A stretch of 64,000 nucleotides of DNA. Origin: DASRAU01 sp035638075 (lineage in GTDB: Bacteria; Acidobacteriota; Polarisedimenticolia; Gp22-AA2). Below, in pieces: positions 1-8,357 of this stretch; the first letter of the stretch is position 1; every line of letters begins with the position of its first letter. The notes beneath the pieces are model-generated. The model had not been told where the DNA came from. It saw only the letters and a list, made by a program, of their open reading frames with translations, and did no database searches. A program made the translations under genes and the position numbers. The stretch covers positions 220,224-284,223 of the forward strand of contig DASRAU010000029.1 in the NCBI GenBank assembly GCA_035638075.1. Reading direction: 5' to 3'.

Positions 1-644
1 ATGTTGAACTCCTTCATGTAGCCGGTACTGAACAGGAGGACGGCGATGATGCCCATGGTCTTCTGCGCGTCGTTGGTCCCGTGGCCGAGGCTGTAGAAGG
101 CGGCCGAGAGGAGTTGCAGCCAGCGGAAGCGCCGATCGACCGCCGCCGGCCGCGAGCGCGCGTTCAAGAGCATCATCAGGGTCATCATGAGGTAGCCGAG
201 CACCAGGCCCAGAAGCGGCGACAGCACGATGAACAGCGCGATGCGGCCGAGCCCCGGCCACAGGAGCACGCCGAAGCCGGCGTGCGCCACCGCGGCTCCC
301 GCCAGGCCCCCGATGAGCGCGTGCGACGAGGAGACCGGCAGCCCGAAGTACCAGGTGAAGAGGTTCCAGAAGATGGCGCCGGCGAGCCCTCCGAGGACGA
401 CCCAGCGGTCGATCGCCTCCGGCATCACCACGCCCTTGCCGAGCGTGTTCGCCACCTTGACGCCGAAGCCGAACGCCGCGACGAAGTTGAAGAAGGCGGC
501 CCAGGCGACCGCGACATTGGGAGTGAGCGTGCCCGTGGAGACCACGGTGGCGACCGAGTTGGCGGCGTCGTGGAAGCCGTTCAGGAAGTCGAAGATCAGC
601 GCCACCACGATGATGGCGACGACGGAGAGCAGCAGGGGGTCGAT
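1..644 (-). CDS. Inorganic phosphate transporter, PiT family (5' part; runs off left edge)
   Basis: The visible ~214 codons encode the amino-terminal part of a low-affinity phosphate symporter of the inner membrane. The duplicated PiT signature is complete: GFHDAANS at residues ~23-30 and GHGTNDAQK at ~187-195, with hydrophobic segments between them. No ATG, GTG or TTG stands where the family begins. The frame starts at an ATC codon (644-642), six bases after a perfect AGGAGG (656-651), and relatives begin Met-Asp-Pro-Leu-Leu at this point. CTG codons at residues 4-5 or GTG codons at 13-14 are the fallbacks. The frame begins 20 nt after the DUF47 gene, a very common pairing. The C-terminal part lies outside the window. 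Confidence 0.93.
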   Translation of the reverse strand, partial: MDPLLLSVVAIIVVALIFDFLNGFHDAANSVATVVSTGTLTPNVAVAWAAFFNFVAAFGFGVKVANTLGKGVVMPEAIDRWVVLGGLAGAIFWNLFTWYFGLPVSSSHALIGGLAGAAVAHAGFGVLLWPGLGRIALFIVLSPLLGLVLGYLMMTLMMLLNARSRPAAVDRRFRWLQLLSAAFYSLGHGTNDAQKTMGIIAVLLFSTGYMKEFN

Positions 645-664
645 GGCCGGCCTCCTGGAATCGG

Positions 665-1282
665 CTACTGGTTCTTCAGAACGATGCGCTCGAGCACGAT
701 GGCGATGCGGTCGCCGGCGTCCGCCGCCCCCTCCAGCACCTCGATGATCTCCTTCGCCTTGATGACGAAGATCGGATCGGGGTGGTTCTCGAAGAGGCGG
801 ACCATCGCCTCGCGGTAGAGGCGGTCCGCTTCGGTCTCCATCTCCTTGATCTGCTTGCAGCGATCGAGGATCGACTCCGGCTCGTTGAGGTGCTGCACGG
901 CCTCGAGGATCTTCTCGGACTGCCGCCGGATGACCCCCGCGAGAGCGGCCGCGTCGGGCACCTCACGTCCCACCTTGAACAGGACGGCCCGGCTCGCCGC
1001 CGCATCGGTGATGTCGACCAGGTCGTCGAGCGTCGTGCAGAGATCGTGGATGTCCTCGCGGTCGAACGGCGTGATGAAGGTGCGGTTCAGCTCGCGCACC
1101 GCTTCGTGCACGAGATCGTCGCAGCGGTGCTCGACGTCCTTGATGCGCGCCGCGTGGGACGCGTACGACTCGGCACCGCCCTTGAACATGGTCTCGAGGA
1201 TGCCGGACGCCTCGACAGCGCAGCGCGCCATCGCCTCGAAGGTCTCGAAGAACAACCTCCGGCTCTTCTTGAGGCTCAGCAT
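665..1282 (-). CDS. DUF47 / PhoU-like phosphate transport regulator
   Basis: 205-residue all-helical protein of the DUF47 (PhoU-like, TIGR00153-type) family, a cytoplasmic partner of PiT transporters thought to modulate phosphate uptake. It carries the family motif TPFDREDIHDL near residue 70 and a C-terminal E-G-A-A-D-A-G-D-R-I segment. I chose the ATG at 1282, which follows GGAGGGG at normal spacing and gives the family N terminus MLSLKKSRRLFFETFE. The frame is open upstream for 36 more codons, but that stretch is low-complexity and unlike the family. It is the first gene of a two-gene operon with the PiT gene. Confidence 0.92.
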   Translation of the reverse strand: MLSLKKSRRLFFETFEAMARCAVEASGILETMFKGGAESYASHAARIKDVEHRCDDLVHEAVRELNRTFITPFDREDIHDLCTTLDDLVDITDAAASRAVLFKVGREVPDAAALAGVIRRQSEKILEAVQHLNEPESILDRCKQIKEMETEADRLYREAMVRLFENHPDPIFVIKAKEIIEVLEGAADAGDRIAIVLERIVLKNQ

Positions 1283-1463
1283 GACCCCTCCGGCGCGGCC
1301 GCGTCCGCTCGGGACGGCTCCGGTGACGACTGCATGTCGTTCTGGTGACGAAGGCGGGCGAACACTAGTCCACCCCTCGACGGGTGTCAACGCGCGACCA
1401 GCCGCGCGGCGCGGCCCCCCGGGCCGATCGCGAAGAATCGGGATTGCGCCGGGACTCCCGTAT

Positions 1464-1492
1464 TTGCTAGCATGTGAACGGTCTGTTTTAAA
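1464..1492 (+). promoter_or_regulatory. Candidate sigma-70-like promoter
   Basis: TTGCTA at 1464-1469, a 17-base spacer and TTTAAA at 1487-1492 form a plausible -35/-10 pair in an AT-richer patch of an otherwise GC-rich intergenic region. A start of transcription near 1499 would leave a short leader before the ATG at 1531. This is pattern only. Confidence 0.35.
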
Positions 1493-1530
1493 TGGTGATA
1501 CGGCAAATCGGGCTCGAGGGGAATGTCGTC

Positions 1531-1869
1531 ATGCCGAATCCCGGGGGAAACGGCCAGGTCGTCAAGCGGCGCGCAGAACCGCTGCTCCTTTCCCTGCTCG
1601 AGGACGGTCGCGACGCCGAAGACGGCGGATCGGTGCTGCCTCCCGGCAAGCGCGACGCCAGCGGCTTCTGGTACCCGGCGAGCTGCCGCACGCCGGCGGA
1701 GCTGTTCACCCCCTACCAGCGATCCCTGCAGGAGAAGCAGCGCACCGTGCATCGCGAGCGGCGCCACCGCGTCGCGGCCCGTGCCCATGCCGCCTCCGAA
1801 GAGTTGACGGTGTCCGATCAGCGGCTGCCGCTGCCGTCGCCCCAGCCCGAGGCGTCGTCCGCCGAGTAG
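1531..1869 (+). CDS. Hypothetical protein, 112 aa
   Basis: Not recognised. Third codon positions are strongly G/C, as in the surrounding real genes, and the ATG at 1531 is preceded by GAGGGG (1516-1521) at nine bases and by a candidate promoter. An upstream in-frame ATG at 1492 would overlap the -10 element and is less likely. The product is hydrophilic, starts MPNPGGNGQVVKRR, has an aromatic patch (S-G-F-W-Y-P-A) in the middle and a Gln/Arg-rich, probably helical second half. It has no signal peptide or membrane segment. It could be a small regulatory or nucleic-acid-binding protein, but nothing shows this. A spurious ORF cannot be excluded. Confidence 0.5.
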   Translation: MPNPGGNGQVVKRRAEPLLLSLLEDGRDAEDGGSVLPPGKRDASGFWYPASCRTPAELFTPYQRSLQEKQRTVHRERRHRVAARAHAASEELTVSDQRLPLPSPQPEASSAE

Positions 1870-1929
1870 CGCCCTCCCCGGCCGCGGCGCGTTGACTCGC
1901 CGTCCGGCTGCGTCTAACATCCGCGCACC

Positions 1930-3390
1930 ATGACAAATCCGCTGCGCAAGTCGTTGGCCCCGGCGCGTCTGTTCATCGACGGCGCGTGGGCCGATCCCCG
2001 TTCCGGACTGCACTTCAAGACGATCAACCCGGCGACCGAGGAGGCGATCACCGAGGTCGCCGAGGCCGGGGCCGAGGACGTCGACGTCGCCGTGCAGGCG
2101 GCGCGCAAGGCCTTCGAATCCGGCCCGTGGTCGAAGATGTCGGGGGCCGATCGCGGCCGCATCCTCTGGAAGCTGGGCGACCTCATCGAGGCGAACGTCC
2201 AGGAGCTCGGCCGCTTGGAGACGCTCGACCAGGGCAAGACGATCACCGAGTCGACGCGGGTGGACGTGCCGCTGGCGGCCGACTGCTTCCGCTATTACGC
2301 CGGCTGGACGACGAAGCTGGAGGGGGAGACGATCCCCGTCCGCGCCCCCAGCCTCAACTACACGCTGCGCGAGCCGCTCGGCGTCGTCGGCGCCATCACG
2401 CCATGGAACTTCCCCATCCTGATGGCGGCCTGGAAGATCGCCCCGGCGCTGGCGGCCGGCAACACCATGGTGCTCAAGCCCGCGAAGGAGACGCCGCTCA
2501 CGGCGCTGGTCATCGCCGAGCTGGCGATCGAAGCCGGAATGCCGCCGGGCGTGCTCAACGTCCTTCCGGGGCGCGGCACCGTCGCCGGCCAGGCGCTCGT
2601 CGAGCACCCGCGCGTCTCGAAGATCGCCTTCACCGGCTCGACCGCGGTGGGACAGGACATCATGCGGCGCGGCTCCGACTCGCTGAAGCGGCTCACCCTC
2701 GAGCTCGGCGGGAAGTCCCCCAACGTCGTCTTCGCCGACGCCGACCTCGACATGGCGGTGCGCGGCGCCTCGAACGGCATCTTCTACAACAAGGGGGAGG
2801 TGTGCACCGCCGGGTCGCGCCTCTTCCTCGAGGAGAGCGTCCACGACGCCTTCCTCGACAAGCTGCAGTCGCATGTCGGCAAGCTGCAGCAGGGCGACCC
2901 GCTCGACCCGAAGACGCGTCTCGGACCCCAGGTGAGCGAGGCGCAGATGCGCAGCATCCTCGGCTACGTGGACAAGGGGAAGTCCGAGGGAGCGCGCCTC
3001 GTCACCGGCGGAGAGCGCCCGCAGGGCAAGGGCTACTTCGTGCGGCCGACCATCTTCACCGACGTGCGCAACGACATGACGCTGGCGCGCGAGGAGATCT
3101 TCGGGCCGGTCCTGGCCGTGCTGCGCTTCAAGGAGCTCGACGACGTGCTGGCCCAGGCGAACGACACCGTTTATGGTCTCGCCGCCGCCGTCTGGACGAA
3201 GGACATCAAGAAAGCGCACCGCACGGCGCGGCAGCTGCAGGCCGGCACCGTCTGGATCAACTCCTACGGCCTCTACGACAGCGCCATGCCGTTCGGCGGC
3301 GTGAAGCAGAGCGGCTTCGGGCGCGAGCTGGGACGGCAGGGCCTCCTCGAATACACCCAGACGAAATCGATCTGGGTGGACCTGTCGTAG
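1930..3390 (+). CDS. Aldehyde dehydrogenase (NAD(P)+), ALDH superfamily
   Basis: 486-residue enzyme of normal family length that oxidises an aldehyde to the acid with NAD(P)+. The expected residues are present: PWNF with Asn160, Lys183 in the cofactor-binding K-P-A-K, FTGST at ~234-238, general base Glu258 in LELGG and nucleophile Cys292 in GEVCTAG. The C-terminal signature PFGGVKQSGFGRE is intact. It resembles betaine-aldehyde/gamma-aminobutyraldehyde-type dehydrogenases, but the substrate cannot be read from sequence. It is the first gene of a five-gene plus-strand operon with gaps of only 9-18 nt. The amine-oxidase-like flavoprotein at the operon's end fits an aldehyde produced from an amine. 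Confidence 0.93.
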   Translation: MTNPLRKSLAPARLFIDGAWADPRSGLHFKTINPATEEAITEVAEAGAEDVDVAVQAARKAFESGPWSKMSGADRGRILWKLGDLIEANVQELGRLETLDQGKTITESTRVDVPLAADCFRYYAGWTTKLEGETIPVRAPSLNYTLREPLGVVGAITPWNFPILMAAWKIAPALAAGNTMVLKPAKETPLTALVIAELAIEAGMPPGVLNVLPGRGTVAGQALVEHPRVSKIAFTGSTAVGQDIMRRGSDSLKRLTLELGGKSPNVVFADADLDMAVRGASNGIFYNKGEVCTAGSRLFLEESVHDAFLDKLQSHVGKLQQGDPLDPKTRLGPQVSEAQMRSILGYVDKGKSEGARLVTGGERPQGKGYFVRPTIFTDVRNDMTLAREEIFGPVLAVLRFKELDDVLAQANDTVYGLAAAVWTKDIKKAHRTARQLQAGTVWINSYGLYDSAMPFGGVKQSGFGRELGRQGLLEYTQTKSIWVDLS

Positions 3391-3408
3391 CGGAAGGTCC
3401 TCGAAGCC

Positions 3409-4197
3409 ATGGCCGAGCCGCTGGTCCGCGCGCACGCCGATGCCGGGGTCCTGACCCTGACGCTCGACGCCCCGCCGGCGAACACCTATTCGTACGACAT
3501 GATGCGCGAGCTCGACGCGTGCGTGCTCGAGGCTCGCATGGATCCGTCGGTGCACGTCATCGTGCTGCGCGGCGCCGGGGATCGCTTCTTCTGCGCCGGC
3601 GCCGACATCCGCATGCTGGAAAGCGTCACGCCGGAGTTCAAGTACGCCTTCTGCCTGCACGCCAACGAAACGCTCCTGCGCCTGGAGCAGACGCCGAAGC
3701 TCGTCATCGCCGCTCTCAACGGCCACACGGTCGGCGGCGGCCTGGAAGTGGCGATGGCGTGTGACCTGCGGGTCGCGAAGAAGGGCGGCGGCAAGATCGG
3801 CCTCCCCGAGGTGACGCTCGGTGTCCTGCCCGGGACCGGCGGCACGCAGCGGCTGGCGCGCCTCGTCGGCCGCTCCCGGGCCATCGAGCTGATGGCGACC
3901 GGGGGCACCTTCCCGTTCGAGGAGGCCCTGGGCCTCGGGCTCGTGAACCGGGTGTTCGAGGCGGAAGCCTTCGACGCCGAGGTCACGAAGTACGCCCGCC
4001 AGTTCTGTCCCCCGCACAAGGCGTCGCTCGCCGCGGGCCTCATCAAGCGCGCGGTCGTGACCGGGGCCGAGCTGCCGCTCGGCGAGGCGCTCGGCCTCGA
4101 GCGCGAGCTGCAGCAGCGCTTGTTCACCTCCGAGGACGCGCGCGAGGGGCTCGCCGCCTACAACGCCAAGCGTCCGCCGCAATTCCGCGGCCGCTGA
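3409..4197 (+). CDS. Enoyl-CoA hydratase/isomerase family protein
   Basis: 262-residue crotonase-fold enzyme, acting on CoA thioesters in the cytoplasm. The oxyanion-hole segments CAGAD (62-66) and GGG (109-111) are present. Glu113 (GGGLE) and Glu134 (GLPEVTLG) occupy the positions of the two catalytic acids of enoyl-CoA hydratases, so true hydratase activity is plausible. The C-terminal Y-N-A-K-R-x-P-x-F tail is typical. It lies 18 nt after the aldehyde dehydrogenase and 14 nt before the next gene. Its place in the operon suggests beta-oxidation-like steps on the acid made by the dehydrogenase; the substrate is unknown. Confidence 0.92.
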   Translation: MAEPLVRAHADAGVLTLTLDAPPANTYSYDMMRELDACVLEARMDPSVHVIVLRGAGDRFFCAGADIRMLESVTPEFKYAFCLHANETLLRLEQTPKLVIAALNGHTVGGGLEVAMACDLRVAKKGGGKIGLPEVTLGVLPGTGGTQRLARLVGRSRAIELMATGGTFPFEEALGLGLVNRVFEAEAFDAEVTKYARQFCPPHKASLAAGLIKRAVVTGAELPLGEALGLERELQQRLFTSEDAREGLAAYNAKRPPQFRGR

Positions 4198-4211
4198 AAT
4201 CGCCCGGGCCG

Positions 4212-5273
4212 ATGTCGGTGCGGACGGACCCCCTGCCGGAGACGATGCGGGCGGTCGTCGTCCCGCGGCACGGCGGACCCGAGGTCCTCGAAGTCGCGCC
4301 CCGTCCGCGTCCCGTCCCCGGCCCCGGCGAAGTGCTCCTTCAAGTCATGGCGGCGGGGGTGAACCACCTCGACACGTTCGTGCGCCGCGGCATGCCGGGG
4401 ATCACGCTGCCTTTGCCGATGATCCCGGGGTCGGATGCCGCGGGTGTGATCGCGGCGATCGGGCCCGGCGTCGCCGGGGTGAAAGAGGGCGACCGGGTCT
4501 TCGTCTCCCCCGGCTATTCCTGCGAGCGCTGCCCCGCCTGCCTGTCGGGGCAGGAACAGCTCTGCCGCCACTACGGTCTCCTGGGTGAGCACCGCGACGG
4601 CACGCAGGCGGAATTCGTGGTGCTGCGCGCCTCGCAGGCGCTGCCGCTGCCGGACGCCATCCCCTTCGAACTGGGAGCGGCCTTCCCGCTCGTCTTCCTG
4701 ACCGCGTGGCACATGCTGGTGGCCCGGGCGGGCCTTCGTCCCGGCGAGGACGTGCTGGTGCACGCCGGGGGCAGCGGCGTCGGCAGCGCCGCCATCCAGA
4801 TCGCGAAGCTTCACGGCGCGCGCGTCCTGACCACCGTCGGCGGCGCGGAGAAGGCGGCGAAGGCGAAAGCACTCGGGGCCGACGAGGTCATCGATCACCG
4901 CGCCGCGGATTTCCTTGCCGAAACCCGGCGGCTCACCGGCAAGCGCGGCGTGGACGTCGTGGTCGAGAACGTCGGCCAGGAGACATGGGAGAAGAGCATC
5001 CTCGCCCTCGCCAAGGGCGGGCGTCTCGTCACCTGCGGCGCGACCACCGGCTACGACGCGAAAACCGACCTGCGTCATCTCTTCTTCAAGGGGTTGTCGC
5101 TCCTCGGATCGACCATGGGAAACCGGGCCGAGCTGCTGCAGATCGCCGGGCTGGTCGCGGCGGGCCGTCTGCGCCCGATCGTCGACCGGGTCCTGAAGTT
5201 CGACCAGGCGGCCGAGGCGCACCGCCTCATCGCGGAGCGCGCGGTGTTCGGCAAGATCGTCCTCACACCTTAG
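4212..5273 (+). CDS. Zinc-binding MDR-family alcohol dehydrogenase / quinone oxidoreductase
   Basis: 353-residue medium-chain dehydrogenase/reductase. The four structural-zinc cysteines are present (C104, C107, C110, C118), and a Rossmann motif GSGVGSA sits near residue 190. The usual catalytic-zinc ligands are not conserved: the positions read NHLDTFVR and PGSDAAG instead of a Cys/His-Glu pattern. The active site may therefore not hold zinc, and a quinone/enone reductase-like chemistry is as likely as alcohol oxidation. It is the third gene of the catabolic operon. ATG at 4212 is the only start that keeps the N-terminal beta-barrel whole. Confidence 0.88.
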   Translation: MSVRTDPLPETMRAVVVPRHGGPEVLEVAPRPRPVPGPGEVLLQVMAAGVNHLDTFVRRGMPGITLPLPMIPGSDAAGVIAAIGPGVAGVKEGDRVFVSPGYSCERCPACLSGQEQLCRHYGLLGEHRDGTQAEFVVLRASQALPLPDAIPFELGAAFPLVFLTAWHMLVARAGLRPGEDVLVHAGGSGVGSAAIQIAKLHGARVLTTVGGAEKAAKAKALGADEVIDHRAADFLAETRRLTGKRGVDVVVENVGQETWEKSILALAKGGRLVTCGATTGYDAKTDLRHLFFKGLSLLGSTMGNRAELLQIAGLVAAGRLRPIVDRVLKFDQAAEAHRLIAERAVFGKIVLTP

Positions 5274-5282
5274 AATCCCCTC

Positions 5283-6152
5283 GTGGCCACGCCCCGGGTC
5301 GTCGACGCGCACGTTCACATCCAGCCCTGGAGCCAGTTCCGCCCCGAGGCGATCCGCACCATGGAGAAGCGCGCCGACCTCGAGACGGTCAAGGAGGTCT
5401 GCGCCGATCCGAAGGCCTTCCTGAAGTTCCTCGATCGCGAGGGCGTCGAGCGGGCGGTGCTGGTGAACTACGTCGCCCCGGATGTCATCGGCTTCACCGA
5501 CGAGGTGAACACCTTCATCGGCCGCTACTGCCGCGGCCACGAGGACCGGCTGGTGCCGGTCGGAGGCGTCCACCCGCGGCTCTCCGCCGACCCGGCGGGC
5601 GATCTCGAGCACATCGTGACGAAGCACGGCATCCGGGTGCTGAAGCTCCATCCCCCGCACCAGCTCTTCCGCATGAACGCATATCGCGACGGCGGCGACC
5701 TGCCCCACCTCTCCGGGCTCTACGAACGGGCGCAGGCGCTCGGCGTGCCGATCCTCGTGCACACCGGCACGTCGGTCTTCCCCGGCGCCCGCAACAAGTA
5801 CGGCGACCCGATGGATCTCGACGACGTGGCGGTCGATTTCCCCAGACTGAGGATCATCCTGGCCCACGCCGGCCGGCCGCTGTGGATGGAGACCTGCCTG
5901 TTCCTCCTGCGGCGGCACCCGAACGTCTTCGTGGACCTGTCGGGCATCCCGCCGAAGAACCTGCTCGACTACTTCCCGCGCCTGGCGGAGGTCGCCTCGA
6001 AGGCGATGTTCGGAACCGACTGGCCTGGCCCCGGCGTTCCCGGCGTGCGCCGCAACCTCGAAGCTTTCCTCGCCCTGCCGCTCGCCGAGGAGGCGCGGCA
6101 GGCGATCCTCTCCGGCACGGCCGATCGGGTCTATCCCGCCCGCCGACCCTGA
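5283..6152 (+). CDS. Amidohydrolase-2 family metal-dependent hydrolase/decarboxylase
   Basis: 289-residue TIM-barrel protein of the amidohydrolase-2 (ACMSD-like) group, with a GTG start nine bases after the previous stop. Metal-binding signatures are visible: D-A-H10-V-H12 at the N terminus, the later VHTGTS and LAHAGRP histidines, and the aspartate of FGTDWPG. Relatives are non-oxidative decarboxylases or hydrolases of aromatic or lactone substrates. The operon context (CoA hydratase, dehydrogenases) suggests ring or side-chain catabolism, but the substrate is not determined. Confidence 0.88.
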   Translation: MATPRVVDAHVHIQPWSQFRPEAIRTMEKRADLETVKEVCADPKAFLKFLDREGVERAVLVNYVAPDVIGFTDEVNTFIGRYCRGHEDRLVPVGGVHPRLSADPAGDLEHIVTKHGIRVLKLHPPHQLFRMNAYRDGGDLPHLSGLYERAQALGVPILVHTGTSVFPGARNKYGDPMDLDDVAVDFPRLRIILAHAGRPLWMETCLFLLRRHPNVFVDLSGIPPKNLLDYFPRLAEVASKAMFGTDWPGPGVPGVRRNLEAFLALPLAEEARQAILSGTADRVYPARRP

Positions 6153-6162
6153 GTCACCCGCG

Positions 6163-7467
6163 ATGGGGCACCAGGGAGTCCTGTTCATCGATCGGCTCCC
6201 CGAACGGGCGGCTCCGCTGCGCGGCGAGGAGCGCGCCGCGCTTGCCATCGTCGGCGGAGGCCTGACCGGCCTCGCCACCGCCCTCGCGGCGCGCGAGCGC
6301 TTCCCCGAGCGGCGCATCGTCCTGCTCGAGGCGGAGCGCTGCGGCACCGGCGCCAGCGGGCGCAACGGCGGCATGGCGCTGACCGGCACGTCGCTCGACC
6401 TCGACGAGCTCGAAGCGCGGCTCGGCTTCGATCGCGCCCGGCGGGTCAACGCGTGGCTGGCGCGCGGGCTCGCGCTCGTCAAGGAGCGTGCGCAGCAGAG
6501 CGGCGCCGCCGCGACGGTGGAGTCGACCGGCACACTGGCCCTGGCGCGAACGAACCGGCACGTGCGCGCGCAGCGCCGCCGGCTCGACGTGTACCGCCGC
6601 TTCGGCGTCGAAGCGGCGCTGCTCGAAGGGCCGGCGCTCGAGCACACGCTGCGCTCCCCTCTCTACCGCGCGGCCTTCCATGTCCCCGGGCAGGCGGCGC
6701 TCGTCGATCCGTGGCGGCTCGTCACCGGGTTGCGCCGCCTGGCGATCGCGCGGGGCATCCTCGTGCACGAGGACTCCGCTGTCCTTTCGGTCGAGGAGGG
6801 ATCGGAGGTGCGGCTGACGACCGCGGGAGGACGCCTGACGGCGCCGTCCGTCGTGCTGGCCACCAACGCCTTCACGCCGCGGCTCGGCTTCTTCCGCCGG
6901 CAGATCGCGCCGGTGCACGTCTCCTGCGTGGCGACGGCGCCGCTGCCGAAGGCGGCGCGGGCCGCGATCGGCTGGGACGGCCGGCAGGCCGCCTGGGAGG
7001 AGGGGCGCGTCTATCACTTCCTGCGCCTCACTGCGGACGACCGCGTGCTGCTCGGCGGCGGCAACATCGACTATCGAATCGGCGGAGGCCTCCGCTTCGA
7101 TGCGACGCGGCGTCACGAGAAGCTGGTGCGCGCGCTGCGCCGCATCTTCCCGCCTCTCAGGAACGTGCCGGTGACGCATCGTTGGAGCGGCGTCGTGGAC
7201 TTCTCGCGCGATTTCCTGCCGTCGTTCGGCGTCACCGGCCGGGCGCACAACATCTATTACGCCCTCGGCTACACGGGTCACGGCGTGGCGCTGGCCCACC
7301 TCGCCGGCGAGACGCTGGCTTCGATCTACGCCGGCGACGCGCTGCCGGACGAGTCCCGCTTCCTCGTCGGCCGGCGCTTCCCGACCGTCGGGTTCGAGCC
7401 GTTCCGCTGGCTGGTGGTCAACGCGGTGCGCAACGGCTGGCTGATGCTGGAACGGCTCGGGTGGTGA
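6163..7467 (+). CDS. FAD-dependent amine/amino-acid oxidoreductase (DAO family)
   Basis: 434-residue flavoprotein with the N-terminal dinucleotide motif IVGGGLTGLATA (about 29-40) and the C-terminal G-Y-T-G-H-G-V-A FAD contact. Overall layout resembles gamma-glutamylputrescine oxidase-like members of the DAO family, which convert an amine to an aldehyde. It is the last gene of the operon that starts at 1930, 10 nt after the amidohydrolase, so the aldehyde dehydrogenase at the front could consume its product. The substrate is inferred only from this pairing. Confidence 0.88.
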   Translation: MGHQGVLFIDRLPERAAPLRGEERAALAIVGGGLTGLATALAARERFPERRIVLLEAERCGTGASGRNGGMALTGTSLDLDELEARLGFDRARRVNAWLARGLALVKERAQQSGAAATVESTGTLALARTNRHVRAQRRRLDVYRRFGVEAALLEGPALEHTLRSPLYRAAFHVPGQAALVDPWRLVTGLRRLAIARGILVHEDSAVLSVEEGSEVRLTTAGGRLTAPSVVLATNAFTPRLGFFRRQIAPVHVSCVATAPLPKAARAAIGWDGRQAAWEEGRVYHFLRLTADDRVLLGGGNIDYRIGGGLRFDATRRHEKLVRALRRIFPPLRNVPVTHRWSGVVDFSRDFLPSFGVTGRAHNIYYALGYTGHGVALAHLAGETLASIYAGDALPDESRFLVGRRFPTVGFEPFRWLVVNAVRNGWLMLERLGW

Positions 7468-7515
7468 AGCTCGCCCCGGCGCGGTCTTCCGCCCGGGCGC
7501 GATCGGAATGCCGGC

Positions 7516-8274
7516 TCAGGCGCCGCCGCTCTCGTCGGGATTGGGCTCGGGCGCGTCGCTGCCCCAGGTGACGCAGCCGTCGGCCGGGAACAGGGCCATC
7601 AGCCGATCCTTGTCGCCGGTGGCGAGCCGCGTGAACTCGACCCCGGCGGTGTAGCCGGCACCGGTGTCGATGTTCGGCCGCACGGCGCACACCCGGGCGG
7701 TCACCCGGATCGGATCCTCCTCGGTGCTGCGGTAGATCTTGAGATTGAGCTGGTCGCCGCCGCGGATGCGCGCCAGGGTGTCGAACCCCATCCCCGACTC
7801 GCTGAGGGAATTGGAGTAGCCGAGGAACTCGTGGAACAGCCGGCCGCGCGCCACCGGCAGCACGACCGGGAAGCGCGGATGGCGCCGCAGCCGCAGCCCG
7901 AGGGCCCCGGCGATTTTCTCCTGGATGGCGCGCGGGCCGATCGATTCCGGGATCACCTCGTTGCATCCGGCGCGGCGCAAGGGCTCGGCGTCGGCGCCGT
8001 CCGATCGCAGCACGAGGATCGGGATGGCGCTGGTGCGCGGGTCGGATCGCAGCCGCTCGCAGGCTTCTGCGGCGGGGACGCGGCCGTCGTCGAGGGACAG
8101 GACGACGAGATCGGGGCGGTCGCGCGCGGCGAGATCGAGAAGGGCCTGGAGGCCGGCGGCCGACGTCGTCTGCAGGCTCGCCCGCTGGGTGAACCTCGAC
8201 GGGCCCGACTCCACCCGGTCTCGAACGCTGTCACTCCAGACGACGCGTTTGGTCAGTGCCAGCCCCCCCGGCAT
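7516..8274 (-). CDS. Degenerate receiver domain - PilZ domain protein
   Basis: 252-residue two-domain protein. Residues ~10-120 have a response-regulator-like fold, but the phosphoacceptor position is degenerate: the strand reads L-V-V-L-S-L-D-D where Asp is expected at the Ser. A PilZ module follows, with RRHPRF near residue 130, the Arg-rich c-di-GMP signature, and a later S-E-S-G-M-G element. It is probably a cytoplasmic c-di-GMP effector not controlled by phosphorylation. Start taken at ATG 8274; TTG at 8292 is possible. It faces the flavoprotein gene tail to tail and is monocistronic as far as can be seen. Confidence 0.8.
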   Translation of the reverse strand: MPGGLALTKRVVWSDSVRDRVESGPSRFTQRASLQTTSAAGLQALLDLAARDRPDLVVLSLDDGRVPAAEACERLRSDPRTSAIPILVLRSDGADAEPLRRAGCNEVIPESIGPRAIQEKIAGALGLRLRRHPRFPVVLPVARGRLFHEFLGYSNSLSESGMGFDTLARIRGGDQLNLKIYRSTEEDPIRVTARVCAVRPNIDTGAGYTAGVEFTRLATGDKDRLMALFPADGCVTWGSDAPEPNPDESGGA

Positions 8275-8357
8275 GGCCACGAACGCGGACAATCTAGGGA
8301 ACCGGGCGGATCCTTGTCAATGCGCCCGGGCCTCGGCGGGCCAACCCGGGCGAACTT

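Noticed and set aside
1387..4182. Very long open frame on the minus strand (931 codons)
   Set aside because: It lies opposite the aldehyde dehydrogenase and enoyl-CoA hydratase genes. Composition is Arg/Gly/Leu/His-rich with no motif, a known effect of G/C-rich third positions on the opposite strand.
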